Assembly: GCA_024639745.1 (NCBI GenBank)
Contig: JAHEHW010000025.1
Location: 1-5,613 of the forward strand
Source of the DNA: Salaquimonas sp.
GTDB taxonomy: Bacteria; Pseudomonadota; Alphaproteobacteria; Rhizobiales; Rhizobiaceae
Direction: 5' to 3'
DNA: 5,613 nucleotides
Part shown: in pieces, positions 1-5,613 of the stretch
Layout: every line of letters starts with the position of its first letter
Numbering within the stretch: the stretch's first letter is position 1
The notes under the pieces: generated by a model
Told to the model about the DNA's origin: nothing
The model's input: only the letters and a program-made list of their open reading frames with translations
Databases searched by the model: none
Position numbers and translations under genes: made by a program

Positions 1-191
1 ACGATTTGCCTGTCAGCATTACCCAGATAGGCGACGGTAACCCAAAGCGCCGCTCCCAGAGCGATAACAGCGACGAGCAGACTGCCAGTCGCCAGCGGAC
101 CATACGGAAATTGCTTCGGAGACGGCTCTGATCCCGGTTGCTTTTTTCCCAGAGGACGATCCAGATCACTCAAGATGAAAGCACTCCTCAT
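1..191 (-). CDS. YibQ-like divergent polysaccharide deacetylase, N-terminal part (runs off the left edge)
   Basis: Only about 63 N-terminal residues are in the window. They show a short cytoplasmic head with the sequence SDLDRPLGKK, a Pro/Ser/Gly-rich linker, then one hydrophobic segment at about residues 37-56 (GSLLVAVIALGAALWVTVAY). This fits a signal anchor carrying a periplasmic domain. The DLxRPLG start followed by a basic stretch and a single membrane segment is typical of the divergent polysaccharide deacetylase family (COG2861, PF04748) in Rhizobiales, where the gene commonly follows ctpA. The catalytic domain lies outside the window, so the family call rests on the N-terminus and the gene order. 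The true substrate of this family is poorly known. Two starts compete. The ATG at 191 has GGAG six bases upstream (198-201). A TTG at 173 has AGGAG ten bases upstream (184-188). I chose the ATG. Confidence 0.75.
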   Translation of the reverse strand, partial: MRSAFILSDLDRPLGKKQPGSEPSPKQFPYGPLATGSLLVAVIALGAALWVTVAYLGNADRQI

Positions 192-263
192 GGCCGGCTC
201 CGATTTCACCCGAACCTCCGGGATTGAAACGAATCAGCCGAACTTGCACCCTGAACAGAAACC

Positions 264-299
264 AAAAAAAACAACCGCCCGCAACATGAGTGCGGGCGG
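264..299 (-). terminator. Rho-independent terminator after ctpA
   Basis: In the minus-strand transcript a perfect 9-bp GC-rich stem (arms at 299-291 and 283-275, CCGCCCGCA paired with TGCGGGCGG) closes a 7-base loop. It is followed by TTG and then eight consecutive T (271-264). It begins about 30 bases after the ctpA stop codon. Outer bases 304-309 and 258-263 (GGTTTC and GAAACC) can also pair, but that pairing would involve the bases after the T run and compete with release. On the plus strand the stem is followed only by a mixed sequence, so the terminator works mainly in the ctpA direction. Confidence 0.93.
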
Positions 300-328
300 C
301 TTCGGTTTCTTGACTTAAAGTCTGCAGC

Positions 329-1660
329 CTAGTTTGGCAGCGCCTTGTTCGGATCCGGCGGGAAAACACCTTCGGCTGTTTTGACACCTTCGATCAAATC
401 CAGCGCATAATTCAGCTGGATGTCGTCTTTCGGATCCGGCGGAACATAGGCGACCGAGCCCGAGCCATCCTCATCCTCGGCTTCGCCGCTAATGTGGCCA
501 CGCAATTTCGACTCTCCGGCAGCCTCGACTCTGCCACGCAACTCTTCGGGAAGCGGTTGCGCGACTTTGATATCCGGCTGAATACCTTTGGCCTGTATCG
601 ACGTGTTCGATGGCGTGTAATACAGCGCGGTCGTCAGGCGCAAAGCACCACTACCACCCAACTGGATGATGGTCTGCACGGAGCCCTTGCCGAATGATCG
701 AGTTCCAAGGATGGTCGCCCGTTTATGATCCTGGAGCGCGCCAGCCACAATCTCCGAGGCGCTCGCAGACCCGCCATTGATGAGAACGATAACAGGCTTG
801 CCGTCGGTCAGATCGCCGGCACGAGCCGAATAGCGCGCCACGTCGCCATCTTCGCGACCACGGGTAGAGACGATTTCGCCACGGTCCAGGAAAGCGTCGG
901 AAACACTGATCGCCTGATCAAGCAGGCCGCCGGGGTTGAGGCGCAGGTCAACGATGTAGCCCTTGACGTTCTCCGTACCGATTTCTTCCTTGATCTTGGC
1001 AATCGCTTCTTCCAGCCCGACATCGGTCTGCTCGGTGAACGAGTTGATGTCGATAAAGCCGACATTGTCGCGCTCTATTCTCCAGCGCACCGAACGCACC
1101 GTGATAATGTCACGGATAATGGTGATATCGATCGGCTCATCCGCGCCCTCGCGCTGGATCTTCAGTTCGATCGGCGTATTCACCGGTCCACGCATTTTCT
1201 CGACGGCTTCCTGCAGCGTCAGGCCACGGATATTTTCGCCATCGATCTGGTAAATCAAGTCGCCTGCAAGGACGCCCGCTTTTGCTGCCGGCGTTCCGTC
1301 GATCGGCGAGATCACCTTGATCAGTTCGTTTTCCATGGTGACTTCAATGCCCAGCCCGCCGAATTCGCCACGCGTCTGCACGCGCATATCGGAGAAGTCC
1401 TTGGCGTTCAAATAACTCGAGTGCGGGTCGAGGGAAGCAAGCATACCGTTGATGGCATTTTCAACCAGTTCCTCCTCATCAGGCTCCGTAACATAGCTCG
1501 AACGAACCCGCTCGAATACGTCGCCGAACAGCGCCAGTTGCCGGTAAGTATCGGCACCTTCGGCGCGGGCAGGCACGACCTGGGTGATGGCGGTCGTAAC
1601 GCCCAGACCCACCGTCGTTCCAACAATCAGCCCCATCACGAAAAGGCTTATTTTTTTCAT
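329..1660 (-). CDS. ctpA: Periplasmic carboxyl-terminal processing protease, S41 family (CtpA)
   Basis: The product is 443 residues, exported, and cleaves proteins near their C-termini in the periplasm. The N-terminus (MKKISLFVMG) leads into a hydrophobic segment and an Ala-Arg-Ala cleavage site near residue 33. A helical N-terminal domain containing LDPHSSYL (77-84) precedes a PDZ domain (about 98-175, with GGLGIEV at 101-107). The S41 catalytic core follows: DLRLNPGG at 238-245, then NGGSASASE with the predicted nucleophile Ser300, then Lys325 in RSFGKGSVQ, with Gln329 four residues on. The Ser-Lys spacing of 25 and Lys-Gln spacing of 4 match B. subtilis CtpB. An acidic, Gly/Ser-rich linker (about 391-402) and a Pro-rich tail end the protein. 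I chose the ATG at 1660. An upstream in-frame start at 1696 would add 12 residues before the signal peptide and lie inside the preceding gene. Only two bases separate it from that gene, so the two are likely translationally coupled. In Rhizobium and Brucella, ctpA has been linked with envelope integrity. Confidence 0.96.
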   Translation of the reverse strand: MKKISLFVMGLIVGTTVGLGVTTAITQVVPARAEGADTYRQLALFGDVFERVRSSYVTEPDEEELVENAINGMLASLDPHSSYLNAKDFSDMRVQTRGEFGGLGIEVTMENELIKVISPIDGTPAAKAGVLAGDLIYQIDGENIRGLTLQEAVEKMRGPVNTPIELKIQREGADEPIDITIIRDIITVRSVRWRIERDNVGFIDINSFTEQTDVGLEEAIAKIKEEIGTENVKGYIVDLRLNPGGLLDQAISVSDAFLDRGEIVSTRGREDGDVARYSARAGDLTDGKPVIVLINGGSASASEIVAGALQDHKRATILGTRSFGKGSVQTIIQLGGSGALRLTTALYYTPSNTSIQAKGIQPDIKVAQPLPEELRGRVEAAGESKLRGHISGEAEDEDGSGSVAYVPPDPKDDIQLNYALDLIEGVKTAEGVFPPDPNKALPN

Positions 1661-1662
1661 CT

Positions 1663-3024
1663 TCAGCTTCTCTCTTCCAAACTGGAATCCGCCCACCAGG
1701 GTGACGGATCGATCGATTTGCCATTCTTCCGGAATTCAACATACAAAACCGGCCGAAGTGTGCCCACTTCAAAATTGTTAACACTCGCTACGCGACGTGT
1801 GCTCATCACGCCGACTGGCTCACCTGCCAGGATGAATTGGCCAAGCGATACATCAATCCGCTCCATACCGGCCATCACGATATGATAATCATCTCCAGCA
1901 TTGACGATCAAGAGTTGACCGTACGACCTGAACGGTCCCGCGTAGATTATCCAGCCATCGCTCGGCGCCAAAACCCTACTGCCCGAACGGGTGGCAAGCG
2001 AAATCCCGCTGGACATTCGACCAGACTTAGTGGTCTGACCGAAAGAAACAAGCTCTACACCGGAAACAGGTTTTGGCAGAAGGCCGCGCGCTTCTTCGAA
2101 TGGGATTGCCGGTTGGATACGGTCAGCATCGGCATATCGGGGATCTTCAATCCTTTGGCGCGCGTCCGCAAGCCGGGCATTCTCTTCCTGTTCACGCTTC
2201 TGGGCGGCTTGCGCCGCTGCCTGCTCGGCTTCCTTTACCGCCTCGATTTCCTTGCCAAGTGAGGCGATTAGCGCCTCGAGGCTTCCGGCCTCTCCGGCAA
2301 GTTCCGCAGCGCGGGCAGTTTGGCGTGCAAGGCGTTCACGGGCATCCGCCGTGAGCGACTTTTTTTCTTCGAGCAGAAGGGAAAGGCGTTCCTCTTCCCA
2401 AGCCAGTTTATCCAAATCAGCTGAAAGTTCACTACGACGCGCCGCGATATCCGTAGTGATTCGCTTCAAATCGTGGAGCTCCGTCACGAGGATTTCGGTT
2501 TCTTCACGGATTCCGGGCACCACCGCCCCCAGGAGCATGGCAGAACGTAGAGCCGTAAGCGCATCGCCTGGAGTGACCAAAAGTGCGGGTGGCGGCTCCC
2601 TTCCCATGCGCTGCAATGCCGCAATGACTTCGATGAGCACTGAACGACGGTCCGCAAGATTTCCTTTTACGGTTGTTTCCTGCTCACGCAATTCTTCAAG
2701 CCGGCTCGCAGCGCGATCGATTTTCTCCTGCAAGTCGCGAGTGCGGGCCGAGGTATCGATCAATTGCCGATTTATCGTCGCACGATCCTTTTCAAGCGCG
2801 TCGATTTCCGAGGCAAGTTGCGCCTTCTCTTGCTCCGATACGGATATCTCAGATCTGAGCTCTTCGAGTTCGCGCTCGGTCGCCTGTCTGCGTTCCGAAA
2901 GCGCATCGATGTCTTGCGCCGACGCGGGGCCAGCAGACCCCATCAGAGCGGCAAGGCCAAAGAGCGAAATGCCGAGGAATATGGATCGGACAGCGATCCT
3001 CAACCGACTTCTCCTGTTCAGCAT
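1663..3024 (-). CDS. envC: EnvC-like murein hydrolase activator (coiled coil plus degenerate LytM/M23 domain)
   Basis: The product is 453 residues. An Arg-rich N-terminus and hydrophobic segment (about 11-35) end in Pro-Ala-Ser-Ala-Gln, a good signal-peptidase site near residue 36. Two long charged coiled-coil stretches (about 40-138 and 172-293) flank a GREPPPALLVTPGDAL segment (141-156) seen in alphaproteobacterial M23 proteins. The C-terminal LytM-like domain (about 320-445) keeps the fold markers (GISLATRSGSRVLAPSDG, GQFILAGEPVG, YVEFRKNGKSIDP). By my alignment the zinc positions are Ser338, Ser342, Gly386 and Val426/Tyr428, so HxxxD and HxH are both gone. E. coli EnvC has the same kind of loss and activates amidases at the septum under FtsEX control. 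I infer an activator rather than a hydrolase. The ATG at 3024 has AGGGGA six bases upstream (3031-3036). A GTG at 3051 would add nine residues and is less likely. Its stop lies two bases before the ctpA start. Confidence 0.9.
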   Translation of the reverse strand: MLNRRSRLRIAVRSIFLGISLFGLAALMGSAGPASAQDIDALSERRQATERELEELRSEISVSEQEKAQLASEIDALEKDRATINRQLIDTSARTRDLQEKIDRAASRLEELREQETTVKGNLADRRSVLIEVIAALQRMGREPPPALLVTPGDALTALRSAMLLGAVVPGIREETEILVTELHDLKRITTDIAARRSELSADLDKLAWEEERLSLLLEEKKSLTADARERLARQTARAAELAGEAGSLEALIASLGKEIEAVKEAEQAAAQAAQKREQEENARLADARQRIEDPRYADADRIQPAIPFEEARGLLPKPVSGVELVSFGQTTKSGRMSSGISLATRSGSRVLAPSDGWIIYAGPFRSYGQLLIVNAGDDYHIVMAGMERIDVSLGQFILAGEPVGVMSTRRVASVNNFEVGTLRPVLYVEFRKNGKSIDPSPWWADSSLEERS

Positions 3025-3143
3025 GGCGAATCCCCTGTGGCGACCACGCACAGCCTAAGGGCTTGGCGTTAAACGATAGTTTACCATATTCGAACCAGCG
3101 CCAATCATCTTTGCGAAATCATGATCGACAGACACAGCATTAC
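3025..3143 (-). other. rlmH-envC intergenic region with a small inverted repeat
   Basis: This 119-base spacer is AT-richer than the flanking genes. It holds a 5-bp inverted repeat (TAAAC-GATA-GTTTA, 3070-3083) and the envC ribosome binding site. No terminator with a T run follows rlmH. A weak minus-strand promoter is conceivable (TTGGCG at 3104-3099, TAAACT at 3083-3078), but the 15-base spacer is short. The region could give envC-ctpA its own transcription start, which is inference. Confidence 0.3.
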
Positions 3144-3629
3144 TTATCGCCGATGGTAAGGATGCCCGGCCAGAATGGTCGCAATCCGGTAGATCTGTTC
3201 GGCAAGCATTACCCGAACCATTTGATGCGGCCAGGTCATCGATCCGAAACAAAAAAGTTTGTCTGCGCGCTGACGAACATTTTCGTCAAGCCCGTCGGGG
3301 CCGCCGATGATGAACACGAGATCCTGGGTGCTGCGATCGTCAATTTGCCTGGCCATCCAATCAGCAAAATCATCCGTCGTGCTATCTTTTCCGCGCTCGT
3401 CAAGCACCACGACCACCGCTCCTGGAGGCAGAGCTCGGATCAGGCTATCCCCTTCGGTCCGCTTTCGCTCGACCGCATCATTAGCCTGGTTGGGCTGCCA
3501 TTCAGACATCATGATCTGCGAGACACCGGATTGCCGGAGCAGTTTTTCGGCCCATCCGAGATAGCGTGTCACCAGATCAGCTTCCGGGCCGCGCTTCATC
3601 TTGCCGACTGCGAAAATCCCGAGACGCAC
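3144..3629 (-). CDS. rlmH: 23S rRNA (pseudouridine1915-N3)-methyltransferase RlmH
   Basis: The product is 161 residues, close to the roughly 155-160 usual for the family. RlmH is a SPOUT-class, SAM-dependent enzyme that methylates pseudouridine 1915 in helix 69 of 23S rRNA on assembled 70S ribosomes. Visible landmarks are the start RLGIFAVGKMKRGPE, VVLDERGK (74-81), the glycine-rich FIIGGPDGL (106-114) of the trefoil-knot SAM site, and the C-terminal block from SMTWPHQMVRVMLAEQIYR (130-148) to HPYHR (156-160), which is almost invariant in RlmH. I chose a GTG start at 3629 because GGGAGAG lies just upstream (3640-3634) and because the family begins with this Arg-Leu-hydrophobic strand. The ATG at 3662 would add 11 residues not expected in the family and would put a hairpin inside the coding region. 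It follows rsfS by 67 bases; both products act on the large ribosomal subunit. Confidence 0.97.
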   Translation of the reverse strand: MRLGIFAVGKMKRGPEADLVTRYLGWAEKLLRQSGVSQIMMSEWQPNQANDAVERKRTEGDSLIRALPPGAVVVVLDERGKDSTTDDFADWMARQIDDRSTQDLVFIIGGPDGLDENVRQRADKLFCFGSMTWPHQMVRVMLAEQIYRIATILAGHPYHRR

Positions 3630-3641
3630 AGTTCTCTCCCG

Positions 3642-3658
3642 TTGCGGAGGACCCGCAA
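3642..3658 (-). repeat. Inverted repeat (hairpin) in the rsfS-rlmH spacer
   Basis: TTGCGG and CCGCAA form a perfect 6-bp stem around a 5-base loop, ending 12 bases before the rlmH GTG and just upstream of its ribosome binding site. No T run follows, so it is not an ordinary terminator. It could modulate rlmH translation or mRNA processing, or be chance. Confidence 0.4.
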
Positions 3659-3696
3659 GCATCGCATTTCGAGCCTACTGCTATCAGGAAGTTGTC

Positions 3697-4113
3697 CTAA
3701 TGCAGCTCTGACTGTTCCGGCAGGGACCACATCTTTTCTATGGCGTAAAAATCCCTGACTTCCGGGCGAAATACGTGAACGATCACATCTCCGGTATCGA
3801 TCAAGACCCAATCGGCGGACTGGAGACCCTCGACACGCGCAGTGCCGAACCCGCCATCCTTCAAAGCTTTCAAAAGATGATCGCAGATCGCGCTCACATG
3901 ACGATGTGATCGTCCGGAAGCAACTACCATGTAGTCGCCCAGTGCCGATTTTCCCTGGATGTTGATGGTGGTTATGTCTTCCGCCTTGGAGTCTTCCAGG
4001 CTTGAGATGACCGTATTGAGAACGTCCTCTGCCGCATAGTCTACGGCTTTGGAAGCTTTAGGCTCGGAGCGGCTTTCCGCTCTGCCCTCCTGCAGCGTGA
4101 TGGCCAGTTTCAT
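3697..4113 (-). CDS. rsfS: Ribosomal silencing factor RsfS
   Basis: The product is 138 residues. RsfS (DUF143, Iojap family) binds protein uL14 on the 50S subunit and blocks joining with 30S, lowering translation in starvation. The conserved core begins near residue 29 and shows LEDSKAEDI (39-47), KSALGDYMVVASGRSHRHV (55-73), DWVLIDTGDVIVHVF (101-115) and the closing RDFYAIEKMW (120-129), all hallmarks of the family. About 28 residues precede the core (MKLAITLQEG onwards), somewhat long for a family whose core is about 105 residues. The chosen ATG at 4113 is the best start in frame, but AGAGAGG (4120-4114) abuts it with no spacer, which is unusual. A TTG at 4176 has no ribosome binding site and would add an unconserved stretch. 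The function is firm and the start is moderately sure. Confidence 0.93.
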   Translation of the reverse strand: MKLAITLQEGRAESRSEPKASKAVDYAAEDVLNTVISSLEDSKAEDITTINIQGKSALGDYMVVASGRSHRHVSAICDHLLKALKDGGFGTARVEGLQSADWVLIDTGDVIVHVFRPEVRDFYAIEKMWSLPEQSELH

Positions 4114-4127
4114 CCTCTCTGATTTGT

Positions 4128-4152
4128 GCCCGCAAACACCGGGCTCATAGCC
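4128..4152 (-). promoter_or_regulatory. Two mutually exclusive hairpins in the rsfS leader
   Basis: On the minus strand GCCCG (4144-4140) pairs with CGGGC (4132-4128) around a 7-base loop, ending 14 bases before the rsfS ATG. An upstream stem GGCT-ATG-AGCC (4152-4142) uses three of the same bases, so both cannot form fully at once. The stems are short. A regulatory role is inference only. Confidence 0.3.
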
Positions 4153-4176
4153 TATTAAACAGATGACGCCGTTCAA
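4149..4176 (-). promoter_or_regulatory. Possible weak promoter for rsfS-rlmH
   Basis: TTGAAC (4176-4171) resembles the alphaproteobacterial -35 box (CTTGAC), and the base before it is C. A 16-base spacer leads to TAGGCT (4154-4149), a poor -10 with three of six consensus bases. The other candidate nearby is TTGAAA (4236-4231) with AATCTT 17 bases on, also weak. The 164-base gap after nadD makes a separate promoter plausible, but neither match is convincing. Confidence 0.22.
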
Positions 4177-4225
4177 GACGACATTCAGAGACTACATGAT
4201 TTGAACAAGATTGGAAACGCTATGA

Positions 4226-4246
4226 CCAGTTTCAAGAAAAAACTGG
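4226..4246. repeat. Inverted repeat in the nadD-rsfS spacer
   Basis: CCAGTTT and AAACTGG form a perfect 7-bp inverted repeat around a 7-base loop. In the minus-strand transcript it starts about 30 bases after the nadD stop. No T run follows the second arm, so it is a poor rho-independent terminator. It could be a protein-binding site or an mRNA 3'-end stabiliser. A smaller repeat, TTTGA-CCC-TCAAA (4270-4282), straddles the nadD stop codon. Confidence 0.4.
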
Positions 4247-4277
4247 GCGAGTGTGTCGTTTTTGCCCTGTTTGACCC

Positions 4278-4928
4278 TCAAATACGCAATTTATTTCGGA
4301 TCGCCGTCGAGGAAACTCCCAGTCGCGGGCCGTGAATGAAGGTCCAGGCAGGTGGTGCCATGGCAGGCAAAATCGGCGCATCGGACTCATCGATTCGGTA
4401 TCTGGATAGGGCGATTGCGGCTTTGGCGGAGCGATATGCCAATGTCGAACCTGGACGATCTACGACCATGATCGGGAGCATAGAGGCAATACGTCGCCAG
4501 TTCTGCCATTTGTGAAAACCCGCTAGATTATCCGCGCCCATCAGCCATACGAAATTGACCCGCGGGCGAATCGGGAGAAGACGCCTGAGTGTCTGTTCGG
4601 TATAGGTGAGTCCATAGCGGGCTTCAAAAGCCGTTATCTTGATCCGCGGATTGCGCGTAATTTTCTGGCAGGCCTGCACCCGTTCGACTACCCCCCCCAA
4701 TTCGGAGTGATCCTTCAATGGATTGCCCGGCGAAACAAGCCACCAGACCTGATCAACATATCCACGTTGCAATGCGATCTCGCTGACATGGACATGGCCT
4801 TCATGGGGCGGGTTGAACGAGCCCCCGAACAGCGCCACGCTTTGACCGTCGCCCACCGATGGCAATCGCATTGCTACGTTCAGCAGATTTTGTTTTCCGG
4901 ACGATTTCAATTGTGCCGCCCGCTTCAA
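4278..4928 (-). CDS. nadD: Nicotinate-nucleotide adenylyltransferase NadD
   Basis: The product is up to 216 residues. NadD joins ATP and nicotinate mononucleotide to give deamido-NAD, the step before NAD synthetase. It is a cytoplasmic nucleotidyltransferase with the HxGH signature, seen here in [11 protein letters not shown] (35-45). Further landmarks are [11 protein letters not shown] (62-72), FVWLMGADN (126-134), [11 protein letters not shown] (155-165), [10 protein letters not shown] (193-202) and SSTAIR (206-211), the usual C-terminal nucleotide-contact motif. Numbering is from a TTG at 4928 whose TTGA overlaps the proA stop by four bases, an arrangement that favours translational coupling. 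An ATG at 4871 would give 197 residues starting [10 protein letters not shown], ten residues before the first strand. Neither start has a clear ribosome binding site, so the N-terminus is uncertain while the function is not. The gene contains a G8 run that encodes Gly78-Gly79 and remains in frame. Confidence 0.95.
   Translation of the reverse strand: MKRAAQLKSSGKQNLLNVAMRLPSVGDGQSVALFGGSFNPPHEGHVHVSEIALQRGYVDQVWWLVSPGNPLKDHSELGGVVERVQACQKITRNPRIKITAFEARYGLTYTEQTLRRLLPIRPRVNFVWLMGADNLAGFHKWQNWRRIASMLPIMVVDRPGSTLAYRSAKAAIALSRYRIDESDAPILPAMAPPAWTFIHGPRLGVSSTAIRNKLRI
4691..4698. repeat. C8 homopolymer (G8 in the nadD coding strand)
   Basis: Eight consecutive C on the plus strand lie inside nadD and are read as part of Leu-Gly-Gly-Val. 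It is the longest G/C homopolymer I noticed in the window. The frame is intact on both sides, with NadD motifs upstream and downstream. Confidence 0.95.
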
Positions 4929-5613
4929 GGACGAATCTGACCGCTACCGCGGACCAGATATTTGAAGCTGGTCAACTGTTCGACACCGACCGGACCACGC
5001 GCATGCATCTTGCCGGTAGCAATGCCGATTTCGGCGCCCATGCCAAATTCCCCGCCATCGGCGAACTGCGTCGATGCATTGTGCAGTAGAATCGCCGAAT
5101 CGATTTCACGGAAGAATTTCTCTACCGCTTTCGGGTCTTCGGCAATGATCGACTCGGTATGATTGGAAGACCAGTGACGAATATGCGCGATCGCACCATC
5201 TACGCCGTCGACAAGACCGACGGTCAGAATGGGCGCCAAATATTCTGTTGACCAATCCTCTTCCGTTGCGGAGGTGAGTTCCGGGGCGATTGCCCTCGCA
5301 GCATCCGAACCCCGCAACTCGCAACCCGCATCCGACAATGCCTTTACGAGCTGCGGCAGAAAACGATCGGCCTCTGATTGATCAACGAGCAGTTTTTCCA
5401 GCGCTCCGCAAATTCCGGTTCGACGCATTTTCGAATTCACCGCTACGGCGATCGCTTTTTCGAGATCCGCACTCTTGTCGACATAGAGATGGCAGAGTCC
5501 CTCAAGATGCGCGAAAACCGGTACGCGCGCCTCATTTTGCACCCTCTCCACCAAGCTGCGTCCGCCGCGGGGAATGATTACGTCTATGTTGCCGTCCAGA
5601 CCTTTCAGCATTT
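4925..5613 (-). CDS. proA: Glutamate-5-semialdehyde dehydrogenase ProA (gamma-glutamyl phosphate reductase), C-terminal part
   Basis: About 229 C-terminal residues are visible and the 5' part lies beyond the right edge. ProA uses NADPH to reduce glutamyl-5-phosphate to glutamate semialdehyde, the second step of proline synthesis, in the cytoplasm. Counting from the first visible Met at 5611, DVIIPRGG is at 10-17, [11 protein letters not shown] at 35-45, and the catalytic cysteine is Cys68 in [13 protein letters not shown]. It corresponds to the Cys of the TGVCNA motif near residue 255 in E. coli ProA, so roughly 190 residues are missing. The C-terminal block [12 protein letters not shown] (185-196), [20 protein letters not shown] (203-222) and the end GQIRP are strongly conserved. 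The stop TGA shares bases with a TTG start of nadD. In Rhizobiales proB and obgE commonly lie upstream, which would be just outside this window. Confidence 0.96.
   Translation of the reverse strand, partial: MLKGLDGNIDVIIPRGGRSLVERVQNEARVPVFAHLEGLCHLYVDKSADLEKAIAVAVNSKMRRTGICGALEKLLVDQSEADRFLPQLVKALSDAGCELRGSDAARAIAPELTSATEEDWSTEYLAPILTVGLVDGVDGAIAHIRHWSSNHTESIIAEDPKAVEKFFREIDSAILLHNASTQFADGGEFGMGAEIGIATGKMHARGPVGVEQLTSFKYLVRGSGQIRP

Noticed and set aside
166..387. A 73-codon minus-strand frame across the end of ctpA and the terminator
   Set aside because: It overlaps the ctpA 3' end in another frame and is translated through the terminator stem. No family resemblance.
725..1885. A 386-codon open frame on the plus strand, opposite ctpA and the end of the envC-like gene
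   Set aside because: It lies antisense to two firmly identified genes, is rich in Arg, Asp and His as expected of a mirror frame, shows no recognisable motif and has no clear ribosome binding site.
2252..3058. A 268-codon Ser/Arg-rich open frame on the plus strand
   Set aside because: It is the complement of the Ala/Glu/Leu/Arg-rich coiled coil of the EnvC-like gene. The composition follows from that and no domain is visible.
3078..3104. Promoter for envC-ctpA (TTGGCG and TAAACT)
   Set aside because: The 15-base spacer is shorter than normal and the boxes match only partly, so I mention it within the intergenic entry but do not list it as a promoter.
3063..3758. A 231-codon open frame on the plus strand across rlmH
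   Set aside because: It is opposite rlmH, whose family motifs are clear, and its sequence looks random.
4226..4246. Rho-independent terminator after nadD
   Set aside because: The inverted repeat is perfect but AT-rich, and no T run follows the second arm in the direction of transcription.
1..5613. A novel defence, mobile or biosynthetic system
   Set aside because: Every substantial open stretch is accounted for by conserved housekeeping genes in a familiar order. There are no repeats, integrase, transposase, toxin-antitoxin or spacer-array signals.

Overview
This window is a block of conserved housekeeping genes, all on the minus strand. Read in the direction of transcription (right to left) the order is proA (3' part), nadD, rsfS, rlmH, an EnvC-like murein hydrolase activator, ctpA, and the first codons of a YibQ-type divergent polysaccharide deacetylase. 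This order (proline and NAD biosynthesis, then two ribosome factors, then cell-envelope genes) is typical of Hyphomicrobiales (Rhizobiales: Rhizobium, Agrobacterium, Brucella and relatives). The protein sequences fit that assignment, for example the Asp-Leu-Asp-Arg-Pro-Leu-Gly start of the deacetylase and the NadD and RlmH motifs. Base composition is moderately GC-rich. I cannot name the genus from the sequence alone.

Right part (4278-5613): the C-terminal half of ProA (glutamate-5-semialdehyde dehydrogenase, proline synthesis) runs off the right edge. It overlaps NadD (nicotinate-nucleotide adenylyltransferase) by four bases if NadD uses a TTG start. A G8 run lies inside nadD. A spacer of about 160 bases with several small inverted repeats follows.

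Middle part (3144-4113): RsfS (ribosomal silencing factor) and RlmH (23S rRNA pseudouridine methyltransferase) both act on the 50S subunit. They are separated by a 67-base spacer carrying a short hairpin.

Left part (1-3024): an exported coiled-coil protein with a LytM domain lacking its zinc ligands (EnvC-like) is followed after only 2 bases by ctpA, a periplasmic Ser/Lys carboxyl-terminal processing protease. A strong rho-independent terminator ends this unit. The YibQ-like gene then begins with its own ribosome binding site. E. coli has the related neighbour pair envC-yibQ, so the envelope block looks like the same module with ctpA inserted.

I found no mobile element, CRISPR array, RNA gene, phage remnant or undescribed system. 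The points worth a second look are small: a homopolymer in nadD, uncertain or non-ATG starts, leader hairpins before rsfS, and the terminator that splits the envelope block.
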